From Cephalotus follicularis (Eukaryota; Streptophyta; Magnoliopsida; Oxalidales; Cephalotaceae): a stretch of DNA of 64,000 nt. The DNA lies in contig BDDD01002237.1 in assembly GCA_001972305.1 (NCBI GenBank), positions 48,790-112,789 of the forward strand, in the 5' to 3' direction. How positions within the stretch are numbered: position 1 is the first letter of the stretch; every line of letters begins with the position of its first letter. Both the position numbers and the translations under genes were made by a program. Below the pieces are notes generated by a model, which saw only the letters and a program-made list of their open reading frames with translations, did not search any database and was not told where the DNA came from. Positions 31,039 through 42,512 of the stretch are shown here, one piece after another.

Positions 31039-32931
31039 ATGCAACCAAACGAATCCATCAAGAATTTGTATAATCGGTTGCTTGACGTTACTAATGGTTT
31101 AGTTGGTCTTGGAAAGGTGTTTGGACAGGACGAACTCGTGAGGAAATTGCTAGGGTGTCTCAATGATGAGTGGGAACCCAAGGTGACGGCAATTGAAGAA
31201 TCAAAAGACTTGAAGACCATGGAGATTGAAGAACTTCTTGGCTCCCTCATGACTCATGAGGTAAAATTGAACAAAAGATCCACCAATCTTGTGGAGACAA
31301 AGCCGCAAGAGGAGAGAAGAAAGGACATTGCTCTTAAAAGTACACACAAAGAAGAAATGTCAAGTGAAGAGGAGCTAGAGCAAGAGGACTATGTTCTCTT
31401 TGCGAAACGGTTCACAAAATTCGCAAAGATGAACAAAGCAAGAAGATTTCAAAAGAAGAATTTCAACAAGGGAGAGGGAAGCAAGATGGATCCTCCCACA
31501 TGCTTCGAATGCAATAAACCGGGGCACATCAAAGTTGATTGTCCACAATTGAAGAAAAAGAAGTTATTCAAGAAGAAAGCACTCAAGGCATGGCACCTTA
31601 GTGATGAAGATGGTGAAGTTGACAAAGTTGAAGAAGAAGGAGGACATGAAGAAGAAATTCAACAAATTCAAGTCACCAAGGAGCCAATAGCTAGAAGAGA
31701 AAGAGAGTACGTAAAAGACAACCAGGTAATCGGTAATCCTACCGAGGGGGTAAGAACTCGTTCCGCTCTTAGGGAGTATTGCGATAATGTAGCTTTTATT
31801 TCCAATATCGAACCCAAAAATGTTTTAGATGCTTTAAATGATGATTGTTGGATTGTGGCTATGCAAGAAGAACTAAACCAATTTGACAAAAGCAATGTTT
31901 GGTCATTAGTTCCTAAGCCTAAAAATCAATCCATCATTGGAACCAAATGGATTTTTAGAAATAAAATGAATGAAAATGGGTTAGTTATTCGGAATAAAGC
32001 TAGATTAGTTGCACAAGGTTATAGTCAAGAGGAAGACATTGACTACGATGAAACCTTTGCTCCGGTAGCTAGACTAGAAGCTATTAGATTGTTAATGGCC
32101 TTTGCTCGTTTTAAAGGTTTTAAATTGCATCAAATGGATGTTAAAAGTGCATTTTTAAATGGAATTATAAATGAGGAAGTTTATGTTAAACAACCTCCAG
32201 GTTTTGAAAATGTGCATTTTCCCGATCATGTTTTTAAACTTTCTAAAGCACTTTATGGTTTAAAGCAAGCACCAAGAGCTTGGTATGAAATACTTTCAAA
32301 ATTTCTCTTGGAAAATGATTTCAAAAGAGGTTTAGTTGACAAAACACTTTTTGTTAAAACTAAACTTAATGACATCCTTATTGTTCAAATTTATGTAGAT
32401 GACATTATATTTGGTTCTACTAACGATTCTCTTTGTGTTGAGTTTGCTAACACTATGCAAGGTGAGTTCGAGATGAGTATGATGGGAGAACTCAAGTATT
32501 TCCTTGGATTTCAAATCCAACAAGGAAATGAAGGAACTTTCATCAACCAATCCAAATACACCAAGGATCTACTCAAAAGATTTGGAATGGAACACTCAAA
32601 GCCTTGCAAGACACCAATGAGCATTACAACAAAACTTGACAAGGATGAGAATGGTAAAGAGATAGATCAAAAATTATATAGAAGCATGATAGGATCTCTA
32701 CTTTACCTTACCGCCAGTAGACCGGACATAATGTTTAGTGTATGTCTTTGTGCTAGGTATCAATCCTCACCTAAAGAATCTCACTTAACCGCAGTTAAGC
32801 GAATCTTTAGATATCTTGCATACACACCATTATTAGGATTGTTTTATTCGCATGATTCATTGTTCAATTTGCATGCTTATTCCGATGCCGACTATAGTGG
32901 TTGCAAACTAGATAGAAAGAGCACTAGTGGC
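31039..32931 (+). pseudogene. Gag C-terminus fused in frame to reverse transcriptase, element D
   Basis: A long open frame (643 aa as read, the last residues belonging to the nested LTR). Residues 1-~150 are gag C-terminus. A CCHC zinc knuckle lies at 155-168 (CFECNKPGHIKVDC). An acidic Glu-rich linker (~180-235) follows. From about residue 265 comes Copia RT (WIVAMQEELNQF, GTKWIFRNKMNE, KARLVAQGY, QMDVKSAFLNG, catalytic YVDD at 452-455), and RNase H begins near 614 (YSDADYSGC). Protease and integrase, which normally lie between knuckle and RT in Copia, are missing, yet the frame is kept through the join near residue ~230. It is cut at 32931 by a Gypsy LTR and resumes at 38614. ATG 31039 is an internal Met. 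Confidence 0.92.
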
Positions 32932-32936
32932 ACATG

Positions 32937-33709
32937 TGTAATAACCGCAACTTCAATTAATGTATATTGATCCAAATTTGAAATAAAATATACATTTTAA
33001 TTGAGTTATTCATCCAATTATACTGATTTCTATGATTGGTAAATGTTTGGGGTGAATTGATATGCAATTGGTGAAGTATCAAAGACTAGGGAACCCTAAT
33101 CTAGCCCAAACAGCCGAATGTCACAGGGCAACAGTCGTCTGTTTGCCACGTGAAGAAGGCAGTCGACTGCCCACTAATTCCAGTCGACTGGTTTGCTCCA
33201 GGACAGAATCCTGGCATGTGCAAAGACAAGTAGGTATGGACACATGCATCCACCACCTACAAGAACATGCAAAAGGGGAATGATGCATGTTCTCTGCAGA
33301 CTACACAACCTGCAATTGATTAATTTTATGAGAGAAAAGTGAAAGAGGACAATGCATGTGGTGGAAAGAAGAATGGAATGTGAGTGCATATGACTTGGAT
33401 AGAATCTGACGAATTCAGGTTTTATATCAGATGTTGAATGGTGTTAGGAGTGTTAGAAACACAGAGTGAAGTGAGAGTTACTAAGGATTGTGGAAGGCTT
33501 GCATTGGAGATGTTAGAAAGCTAAAAAAAAAAAAAGAGGACTTTGAGGCTTTAGACTCTTGGTAAGTTCTCAATCCGAATTCTTTGTTATTTTGATGATA
33601 AAATGACTAGGAAAAATATTGTATATCTTGTGTTAATGGATTGGAATAACAATCTTTGGAATTGAAATGGAAAGTAATAATGAAATCAAGTGGAATTGGT
33701 GATATAGTC
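32937..33709 (+). repeat. LTR B', first part
   Basis: It corresponds to the first third of the B-family LTR (compare 11554-12330). It includes AGTCGACTG motifs at 33105-33195 and an A-run at ~33520. It ends with the left copy of the 25-bp repeat. Non-coding. Confidence 0.88.
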
Positions 33710-36462
33710 AACAACAGATCCAAGCCAATGCAGCAAACATGGAACAGATGAGACAGATGTATGAGGCTACTCAAGCCCGACAGTGTGTTCCAGAAGTCAA
33801 TCATGTCAGCAATTTTGGCAGAGACCTGGAACGGTTCATGCGACAGAATCCTCCGACCTTTAATGGTGAACTGAATGCTACCATAGCTGAACGGTGGATC
33901 AGGGACCTGGAAAAGATATTTGCTGCCCTAGAATGCACTGATGACCAAAAGCTTAATTTTGCTGTGTACCGCTTGTGGGGCGAGGCAACTTATTGGTGGG
34001 AGAGAACTGAAGCGAAATGGGAAAACCGTGGGCTTGGCAGGACTTGGGACAGATTCCAGTCTGAGTTTCTTGGTACTTACGTACCGCAGATTGAACGAGA
34101 TCGTCGGGAGACAGAGCTGACGGAGTTACGTCAAGGAGAGATGACGGTAGCTCAATACAAGACTAGATTCGTGGAGCTGGCGAGACACATGCCTTATCTT
34201 GTTGAGGGTGAGTCACGGATGATCCGAAGGTTCTTGAAAGGCCTTCGACCAGATATCAGGTCCAAATTGTTATTGTTACAGCTGACCACTTTTGTTGATG
34301 TTGCTGAAAGAGCAATGATTCTAGAAGCTGACGCGAATGAAAGGAGAGCAGAACAGTTTCGAGTTGTTCCATCGAGGGCTACACAGTCAAGGGGGCAGGG
34401 AAGCAATAATCCTGCTAAGTCAACCAGATTTGACAACAAAGGGCAAGGGAGTTCTCAACGCACATGATCAAGGACACCTAACCGAAACAGTCAACCGAAT
34501 GCAAGCGGATGTACTTTCTGTGGTCGTCCCAATCATGATGAGTCTGAATGCTGGAAGAAGATGGGAAAGTGCTTGAGGTGTGGTTCACAAAGTCACATAG
34601 TGATGAATTGCCCAATGACTAGGGAGCAAGTACGCGACCAACAAGGGAGTGCTGGCGCTAGTGGCAGTGTTGCGGCGGCTCAACCGCGAAGAGATACCGG
34701 AAAGGGGATCATGAAAGGTAGAGTCTATACCTTATCTAAAGATGATGTGCCAGAATCTACTACTGTTGTGGGAGGTACTATCTATATATCTGGCATATTA
34801 GCTCATGTATTGATCGATCCTGGTGCGACGCATTCATTCATTGCATCTGAATTTGCTCGCAATTTGCATGGCATTACTACTAGACTATCATATGTCTTGG
34901 AAGTAAGTACTCCTGCGGGTACTTTTCTTTTATCTGATACTATTATGAAAGACTGTGAAATCGTGATAGCTGGGATTGAACTATCTGCTGACTTGATAGT
35001 ATTACCTATCCGAGATTTTGATGTAATCTTGGGGATGGATTGGCTGTATGCTCATCATGCTTGTGTTGATTGCTACAACAAGATGATGACATTTTTCCTG
35101 CAAGATGGGACTGAGTGCAAGTTTATCGGGGAGAAGAATGTTACTGCTCCGATTATCTCGTATACCCGAACACAGAAGTACCTCAAGCAAGGATGTGAGG
35201 GATACTTGGCGTATGTGATTGATCATACAAAAGGTACGCCTAATATTGAACAAGTGCCTGTTGTATGTGAATTTCCTGATGTGTTTCCAGATGAACTCAC
35301 TTCTTTGCCACCGGAGAGAGATGTGGAGTTCAGCATTGAGTTACTGCCTAGTACTGCTTCTATATCCAGAGCACCATACCGAATGGCTCCTGCTGAGCTG
35401 AAGGAATTAAAAGTCCAACTGCAAGATTATCTTGACAAAGGATTTATCAGACCGAGTGTATCACCGTGGGGCGCACCGGTTCTGTTTGTGAAGAACAAGG
35501 ATGGATCGATGCGGCTATGCATTGATTACCGGCTACTGAATCAAGTGACGGTAAAGAACAAGTATCCTCTTCCACATATTGAGGAGTTGTTCGATCAATT
35601 GCAAGGCTCAACTGCATATTCCAAACTTGACCTGAGAACAGGTTACCATCAGTTGAGGATCAGAGAAGGCGATGTGGAGAAAACTGCATTTCGAACCAGA
35701 TATGGGCACTATGAGTTTCTGATACTGCCATTTGGTTTGACTAATGCTCCTGCAGCCTTTATGTGTCTAATGAACAAAGTGTTCCGACCTTACCTGGACC
35801 GGTTTGTCGTCATATTCTTAGATGACATCCTGATCTACTCAAAGAGCGTAGAGGAACATCTGCAACACTTGAGAGTTGTACTGCAGACACTACAGAATGA
35901 ACAACTGTACGCCAAATTCAGCAAGTGTGAATTTTGGCTGGATCATGTGACTTTCCTAGGTCACATAGTATCAGGTGAAGGATTGTCAGTGGACCCTTCA
36001 AAGATTGAAAGCATTGTTGATTGGCCCCAACCGAAGAACGTGACGGAGGTCCGTAGTTTCTTGGGATTGGCGGGCTACTACCGAAGGTTCATCGAGGGAT
36101 TTTCGAAACTTGCTACACCGCTGACACAGTTGACTCAGAAGAAGTCCAGTTTTGTGCGGGATGATTCCTGCAAAGCGAGTTTCCAAGAATTGAAGAGTCG
36201 GTTGATTTCGGCTCCAGTGTTGGCATTATCGGAGGGTAATGAGGGATTTACTGTCTACACTGATGCTTCTGGGAAAGGTTTGGGATGCGTTATGATGCAA
36301 CATGGTAGGGTGATTGCATACACATCGAGGAAGTTGAAACCGTATGAGGAAAATTATCCAGTACACGATCTTGAGTTGGCAGCCATAGTGTTTGCTTTAC
36401 AGAAATGGAGGCACTACCTCTATGGTGCTCAGTTTGAGATCTTCACTGATCATAAGAGCTTG
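33710..36462 (+). pseudogene. Gag-PR-RT-RNase H block of a Tekay-like element, inside LTR B'
   Basis: The best-preserved Gypsy coding block in the window. The frame is open from 33712 apart from one TGA at 34465-34467. The capsid ORF (33739-34467) has FMRQNPPTFNGE, WGEATYWWERTE and WDRFQSEFLGTYVPQ. After the stop come two intact zinc knuckles ([28 protein letters not shown]). In the frame from 34561: protease [10 protein letters not shown] (Asp86), [10 protein letters not shown] and FLDD at 419-422, RNase [12 protein letters not shown] (Asp568) and TDHKS at the end. The gag start, PBS side and all of integrase are missing; the block stops right after TDHKSL. It is flanked by the 25-bp direct repeat of LTR sequence, so it looks inserted as a piece of DNA or cDNA. 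Confidence 0.92.
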
Positions 36463-38613
36463 ATCAAGTGGAATTGGTGATATAGTCTCTAGAATGGATT
36501 ATAATTGTTGTTAATGTTAGGATATGCTTAATGACTCCTAAGTATGTATATACCTACTATTGAAACATGCAAATCAGTAGATGGATTGAGTAAATTATTT
36601 GGAATATGGAGAGTGTTTTAAATGGAACTAGAGACTTAAGAGTTCTAGTAATTCTTGATGCAACTAGATAATGATTATAGCAATTGATTAGCATATATAT
36701 ACATACTGATTTCATGAATATATCTTCTCTCAAACAAGTTAAAAATCAATGAATCCTAGATTGAATGGTATATGACATAGAATTCAAAGAAAAGTGGTGA
36801 ATGGTAAGAATAATGTTAGGACTCAATGGATTAATGATTAAACCAATATTAGAATCATTGAAACCTACTGATATTGATGCATGTATTCATAAACAAACAT
36901 GCATAGATTGGTTCTGCTGGAAATTGAAAGAGTGATTGGTGAAAGTGACTTGGAACTCAAAGAGAAAGATCAAATTCAATTGATCTTGGGATAGCAATTT
37001 GAGGTAGGGGTAATGATATGTCATGGAAGATATGAGTATGCATATTATGTATGGATATTTTCTGCATGATTACATGTATTGAACTGATTGGAAATTGAAC
37101 TTGGCATTACATGACTTACTATTTATGCATTTTCTGGGAAGAGGCAGTCGACTGCCATCCTTGACAGTCGACTACTCAACCAATACAGTCGACTGCCAAG
37201 TCAAAGCAGTCGACTGGACAACCCAAAAGCCGACTGGTTCTTGAGAGCAGCCGACTGTTCTGGGTATAAATTGCATAACATTGATTGAATTGCTACTGTT
37301 TGGTACCGTTACTGAATTGTATATGTTACCACCATATCGTGCATACTGTTTGATGTTATTTAACATCTCTACCACTTATATTGCAACGATCGAAAGAATT
37401 ATGTACTATATGCACAATTCATGGTTTTAAACACTATTTTTGAATGGAAACTAGTATTTACAAGAGTTACTGATTTTGATATTGGTACTGAACATGCTAC
37501 TGTTTTGTTAGTATACACTGTTTTGGTACTATTAACACCACTACCACTTGTATTTCAAAGATTGAAACCAACTATTGGCTATGTACCCAATTCATGAAAT
37601 TAACTATCATTTTCAAATAAATGATTTTGGCCAAATGATTTACTGATTTTCCTCCTACATGAGAGGTAACTACTGTTTTGTTTCCAACTGGAAACCACTA
37701 CTGTTACTGATATTGTTTTCCTCTTATGAGAGGTACGATTACTAAATTGTTAATGTTTCTAAAGAAAAAAATTTTCATATTGCATATTATACACATATGT
37801 AATATTACATTGGATTGCACTGATTGAATTGATTGCCTATGTTTACTGCCGTAGTTGAGTGATAGGAGACATCACTGACTACGGGGATGGTCCTATGTGC
37901 CAGGAGTTGGCTAGGGCATCCACCCATACTGTCTGCAAATGTAGAACTGATTGTTAGCTACCCGCTAAATGCCGGTAGTACTGTTTGCCTCCTATCATCA
38001 GCGGAGTTGGGGTGATAGCTAGGTGGCTCGAAATAGGCTAGGGGTTAGCGGCGTCTTGAGCCCAATACTGGTCTTCGGACAAACCACTGGACTGATTGGT
38101 TGTACCCTTGTGCGGTATTCTTGCATATGGATTGTTTATGGCCACTTGGCATGATTGCTTATATATTGGTACATTTAAATGTTATTTTAATATATAAACT
38201 GTCATACATGTTGCATTCATATACTCCTTATCATACATTATCATTCTACTTAGCCAAGTGAGGACAACGGCTAACCCCTACAATTTCAGATTAAGCAAGG
38301 ACTTTTGGAGACTGCTGTTGAAGCTTGGAGAGCTTCTTATTTTGATTTAAGGTTGTTATTTATGGTGTTGTACTGTAATTTGAGATTGAACGGTTCATAC
38401 CTCGTAGTGTTGTATTTTCCTTTTATGTAAGGATAATTGTGGTTTTACCTGCACGTAGTATGGGATGCGTGCGGATGGTTTTTATATATTCCGGATTATC
38501 GAATGCTTCCACAAAATTATTTATGAATTGTGCTGGAATATTATTTATGCTTATTTCTGATATCACCACATATGCTGGTCCATTATACGTGAATGGAAAT
38601 ACGGGGTGTGACA
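36463..38613 (+). repeat. LTR B', remaining part
   Basis: It opens with the right copy of the 25-bp repeat and continues the B-family LTR to GGGGTGTGACA. It carries a GTCGACTG cluster at 37140-37260 and the TTAGCCAAGTGAGG module near 38250. Non-coding, 2.15 kb. Confidence 0.88.
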
Positions 38614-39018
38614 ACATGCCAATTCCTAGGAAACTCTTTAGTGTCTTGGTTTTCCAAGAAAAAAAATAGTGTAGCTTTATCTACCACCGAAGCCGAATAT
38701 GTTGCAGCGGGAAGTTTTTGTGCTCAAGTCTTGTGGCTTAAGCAACAACTTTGTGACTTCGGAATTAGCATTAGCAATGTATGTATAAAATGTGATAATA
38801 CTAGTGCTATAAATTTGAGTAGACATCCCGTTCAACACTCCAAGTCTAAGCATATTGAAATTAGACATCATTTTCTTAGAGATCATGTTGAAAAGGGTGA
38901 TATTTTCATTGAATATATTGACACTTTGAACCAAGTTGCAGATATATTCACGAAGCCGCTGGACAATGAACGATTCTGCACTTTGCGGAGAGAGCTAGGT
39001 ATGCAAAATCCTTCTTAA
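38614..39018 (+). pseudogene. RNase H C-terminal part, element D
   Basis: It rejoins the frame interrupted at 32931 (TSGTC then QFLGNSLVSW). Copia RNase H motifs are clear: SKKKNSVALSTTEAEYVAA (catalytic Glu region), CDNTSAINLSRHPVQHSKSK, HIEIRHHFLRDHV, and the terminal ADIFTKPLDNERFCTLRREL. RNase H degrades the RNA strand of the RNA-DNA hybrid. It ends with a TAA at 39016-39018. Excising the nested LTR and one TSD copy restores continuity by inspection; the other defects of the gene remain. Confidence 0.92.
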
Positions 39019-39418
39019 CTCATTATATGTGTAATTGTGATGCTTTATGAATTTTTGAGTGAATTGATTGATAAATGTTTTCAAAATTCATCATGCATTT
39101 AAACATTGAGTTTTCAACTCAATAACACAAATTAGGTCATGTACCTAGGTTGCTATTAGTCCATAATAGTTAACCAAAGTGTTACAAATCTACTTGGATT
39201 GGCATTTTCTGCACTCTCATTTTGTGCAAAAAATAGCCAACTGGACAACTTGTCCAGTCGACTGCCTGCCATCCAGTCGACTGCCATTAGTGGGCCAGTT
39301 GACTGGAATCGCGAGAATCAGGTTTTAAAAACCCGAATTTCCCCTGTCTCTCTCACTTCTCTCAACTTTTAAAATGTGAAAAACCCTAATACTCTCAAAT
39401 CCGACCTCCAATCTTCAA
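39019..39418 (+). other. Spacer between pol and third ORF, with GTCGACTG motifs
   Basis: 400 bp, non-coding. At 39235-39312 it holds four motifs (AGCCAACTGG, AGTCGACTGCC twice, AGTTGACTGG) of the same kind as the LTR array of this element. This is the only clear cluster outside an LTR. It lies about 100 bp upstream of the ATG of the third ORF. Confidence 0.75.
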
Positions 39419-40574
39419 ATGGGACCAAAGAGACAAAGAGGAACTACTTCAAGGCAACCAAGGGGCTCACAAGTGGAGCTAGACTACGACAACACCCTCT
39501 TTCTCTCCAAAGAGAAAGAGATGAGGTATAACTCAACTTTTAGCTCCGTTATGCTACACTTTGAGAAATGGTTATCTAGGGATGTTCTTATTAGCAATCT
39601 TGCTATTCTAATGACATGGTTAGAAACTATGGGATGGTTTGATTACATTTGCTCATCTGATGTCATCTATCCTAGATTAGTGAAGCTATTCTATGCCAAT
39701 TTAGAGTCCTCCACCACTTGTATTGCAAATTCCTTTGTTTTAGGCACTCCTATATCAATTACTCCTGATTTGATAGCCGAAACCTTAGGAATTCCTAATG
39801 AGGGAATTACTCATTTCAATGATATTGCAAAAAACGGAGGCCCTAGGAATTTGTTTAGAACAACCAAATGTCAATCCTATTATGAATGTGACTAGTAGTC
39901 ATTTGCCTATTGCCTCTAGGATCATTCTCCTACTTGTAACAAACACATTCCTCCCAAGACAAGGCTCGTACACTCTTCCTTCCGAGCGAGACCTTAAATT
40001 CGTTGCATGTGTCAAAAATGGAACCCTTATAAACCTTCCTTACCTTATTGTCAACCACTTATTGTCTAGACCAAATCACACACCTTATCCTATGCTTCTC
40101 AGTAGGATCATTATGTTTGTCCTTGCATCACTTAACATTGATATTCCTGAAGATGAGCAAAGTGTCAAACCTTCCCATAAGCAGTTAGTGAATAAGGCTG
40201 GACTTAGACTATGTAACATTATATTTGAGGATGGTGAGTGGGTCAAGTTACAAGGCAGGGGTAGAGAGAAAATAAGAGAGCAAGTTAATGTAAGAGGAGG
40301 AGATTATGAGGATGATGATGAGGATGATCCTCAGCAGTTTGAGGTGCGACCGAGTGTTGGCACTAGCAGTAGCAGCAGCAGGCCTACCCTAGAGTCACTT
40401 CTGGCCAGGATGGATCTTGCTCAGGCCGATATCGAATATCTCAAAGGAAAAATGAACCAGTTCAGTGAAGGCCAAGCAAATATCCTTCAGGGTCAAGCCG
40501 ATCTCCGTCAGGGAGAAGCAGACATCATTCAGATGCTTCAAAATGCTTTCCCACAGCACCCTCCTCCCTCTTGA
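39419..40574 (+). pseudogene. Third ORF of the Sirevirus-like element (function unknown)
   Basis: It lies between RNase H and the 3' LTR, where Sireviruses may carry an extra (envelope-like) gene. It starts at ATG 39419 (MGPKRQRGTTSRQPRGSQ, very basic). It is read to about 39870 in one frame and then, after a shift, in the frame that ends at 40574. The middle part (FVLGTPISITPDLIAETLGIP, NTFLPRQGSYTLPSERD) resembles domains annotated in plant genomes as putative plant transposon protein; that is from memory and unchecked. The end has an acidic run (EDDDEDDPQQ), a Ser tract and a Gln-rich heptad-like segment (LLARMDLAQADIEYLKGKM), probably a coiled coil. I see no signal peptide or clear membrane segment, so an envelope role is not supported. 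Confidence 0.65.
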
Positions 40575-41263
40575 GCTACATTTGCATTTCATGTGTTTTT
40601 ATTATATTTTCAAAACTTTGCCTATGTAATGTCTTTAGATGTTTTTGAATTGTAAAAGACAATGTGTTGGTTGATGTACTTAATTGTTTTAAGTATTTAA
40701 TGACAATGTGCATTGATCTTTAATGTTTTATGTATGGTATTACAATGTGTTTCATATTATTGCTTTGATCTTGTTTACAATGTGATTAATGCACCTGTTT
40801 ATGTACTTCAAGTTTTAAGTGGTTAATGGAATTGTGCTTCAATATTTAATGATCTTCAATTGAATGAATATGGTTTATCTTATTACATTGATCTTATTGA
40901 TAAAATTGAATATGAATGCACATGTTGAGGGGGAGCTCTTCAATCCATGCTTTGATTGAGGGGGAGCTTCCATTTCTCTTTTTGTTGTTTGACAAAAAGG
41001 GGGAGAAATATTATTTTGCATTGCACATTGCATTACATTGCATTGAAATTGAAAGTTTGCATAAATAAAGTTGCATTTGGGGGACAAAATTGCATATTGG
41101 TGAGATGAGTTGTAATCTTGCATTGAGCAAGTATGTTTTGATATGACATATGCCTTGGATATGCCAAAATTGATAAAATTGGACTTTGAACTAAAAATGG
41201 TTAAGTTTGTCAAGAATTTATGCAAAATATGCATGTTTTGTCAATCATCAAAAAGGGGGAGAT
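40575..41263 (+). other. 3' internal region of element D with several polypurine tracts
   Basis: AT-rich and non-coding. GAGGGGGAGC-type tracts are at about 40925-40936 and 40957-40967, AAAAAGGGGGAGAAA at 40994-41008, and the functional-looking AAAAAGGGGGAGAT just before the LTR (41250-41263). Compare the left Sirevirus at 8409-8849. Confidence 0.8.
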
Positions 41264-42512
41264 TGTTGGCCTTTGCCACCCCTATTAATTGCATTACCGT
41301 ATGTTATTTTGATCATTAACAAACATAGATTACTTGTATGCATAATTCCTTGAGTTATAACTTCATATACTCACATGATTTTATGTCCAAAGTTGTGCCA
41401 AGAACATTTCTGCAGGTACAGGGCAATCCAGCCGACTGGCAAGCAATCCAGTCGACTGCCAAGGGTTGTGTAGCCGACTGGTTCTTCAACCAAACTCAGA
41501 ATTTGCAGGAACACCAATCCAGTCGACTGCCACAGGGGTCCAGTCGACTTCCAGGCCAAGACAGCCGACTGCCACAGGACACCAGTCGACTACCATAGGT
41601 GCACATTTCAGGCAGAAGCTTCTGTATCTTTTTAACACCCAATCCAGCCGACTGAAGCAGGGCACCAGTCGACTGCCAGGGGGTCCAGTCGACTGCCAGT
41701 GAATCCAGTCGACTGTTTTCAATTGTTCAATTTCAGGCAGTAGCATTTGTAAACTCCATTTTCAGCTCAACAGCCGACTGGAACAGAGCAACCAGTCGAC
41801 TGCCAGCTCCACCAGTCGACTGCCAAGAGCATGCAGCCGACTGTCCAACACCAACGGCTATATTCAAATATACGCGCCATCAATCCAGCTGACTGCCGTA
41901 GAAATCCAGCCGACTGGATTTGTAACAGGCTTGAAAAATAGATCCGTTGGAGCACAAGTATAAAGGCCAAAGTGAAGCAATCTTGGGGACAACTCTTGCA
42001 ATCATATTGAACATTCATTCTAGTCATCTCAAGTGAAATCCCAAAGCTTTCAAACATCAAAAGAGATCAATCCAAAGCATTCCTATACTTTACAAAGCTT
42101 TACTTTTACATTTCATATAAACTTGAAGCTTTGTTCAAAGTGAGCTAGATTGTAAAAAAAATTCCTACGAATTTGTAACCTTTAAAGTATTACTTTCACA
42201 CATACAAGAGAGGTTGTCTCTTGTATTGCTCGGTTGGAGCATATTTGTAATTCGCTTGGTTGGAGCGAAAGTTGTTGAAGCTCGGTTGTAGTTTCAAGCC
42301 CGGATTGGGGCATACCTAGTGAAATACTCAAGGGGAGGCCTTGGGGAGTGGACGTAGGCGGTTTGCCGAACCACTATACATTCGTTTGCAATTCTCTTAA
42401 CCCTACACTCTTTACATTTAAGCAATTGTGTGTTTGAGTTATTTTAATTAATTATGGTACTTTTGCTAGTTAATTTTTATAAGTCTATTCACCCCCCTCT
42501 AGACTTCCTACA
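41264..42512 (+). repeat. 3' LTR of element D
   Basis: 1249 bp, closely similar to the 5' LTR and ending CTTCCTACA before the TSD TATAG. It has the same palindrome array (about 41425-41935), one unit shorter. Non-coding. Confidence 0.93.

Larger units (their letters stand above)
32937..38613 (+). mobile_element. Gypsy LTR B' with an embedded gag-pol block, nested in element D
   Basis: It starts TGTAATAACCGC and ends GGGGTGTGACA, flanked by the TSD ACATG (32932-32936 and 38614-38618). The sequence is one B-family LTR (about 2.9 kb in two parts: 32937-33709 and 36488-38613). The LTR is split not by a PBS-to-polypurine internal region but by a gag-pol segment bounded by a 25-bp direct repeat (33685-33709 and 36463-36487). 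No PBS, polypurine tract, integrase or second LTR end is present. Confidence 0.9.
29282..42512 (+). mobile_element. Element D: complete Sirevirus-like Ty1/Copia element with a nested Gypsy LTR
   Basis: LTRs at 29282-30551 and 41264-42512 (TGTTGGCCTTTGCC...CTAGACTTCCTACA) enclose a tRNA-Met PBS, gag, RT, RNase H, a third ORF and multiple polypurine tracts. The TSD TATAG is perfect (29277-29281 and 42513-42517). The host sequence is reversed LTR G. Protease and integrase are absent. The RNase H is interrupted by 32937-38613. Without that insertion the element is about 7.5 kb. Confidence 0.93.

Noticed and set aside
32937-38613. Standard full-length Gypsy element with two LTRs
   Set aside because: The two LTR parts are complementary halves of one LTR and not two copies; PBS, integrase and polypurine tract are absent.
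39419-40574. Envelope-like gene in the Sirevirus
   Set aside because: Position fits, but no signal peptide, transmembrane segment or cleavage-site motif is visible; kept as ORF of unknown function.
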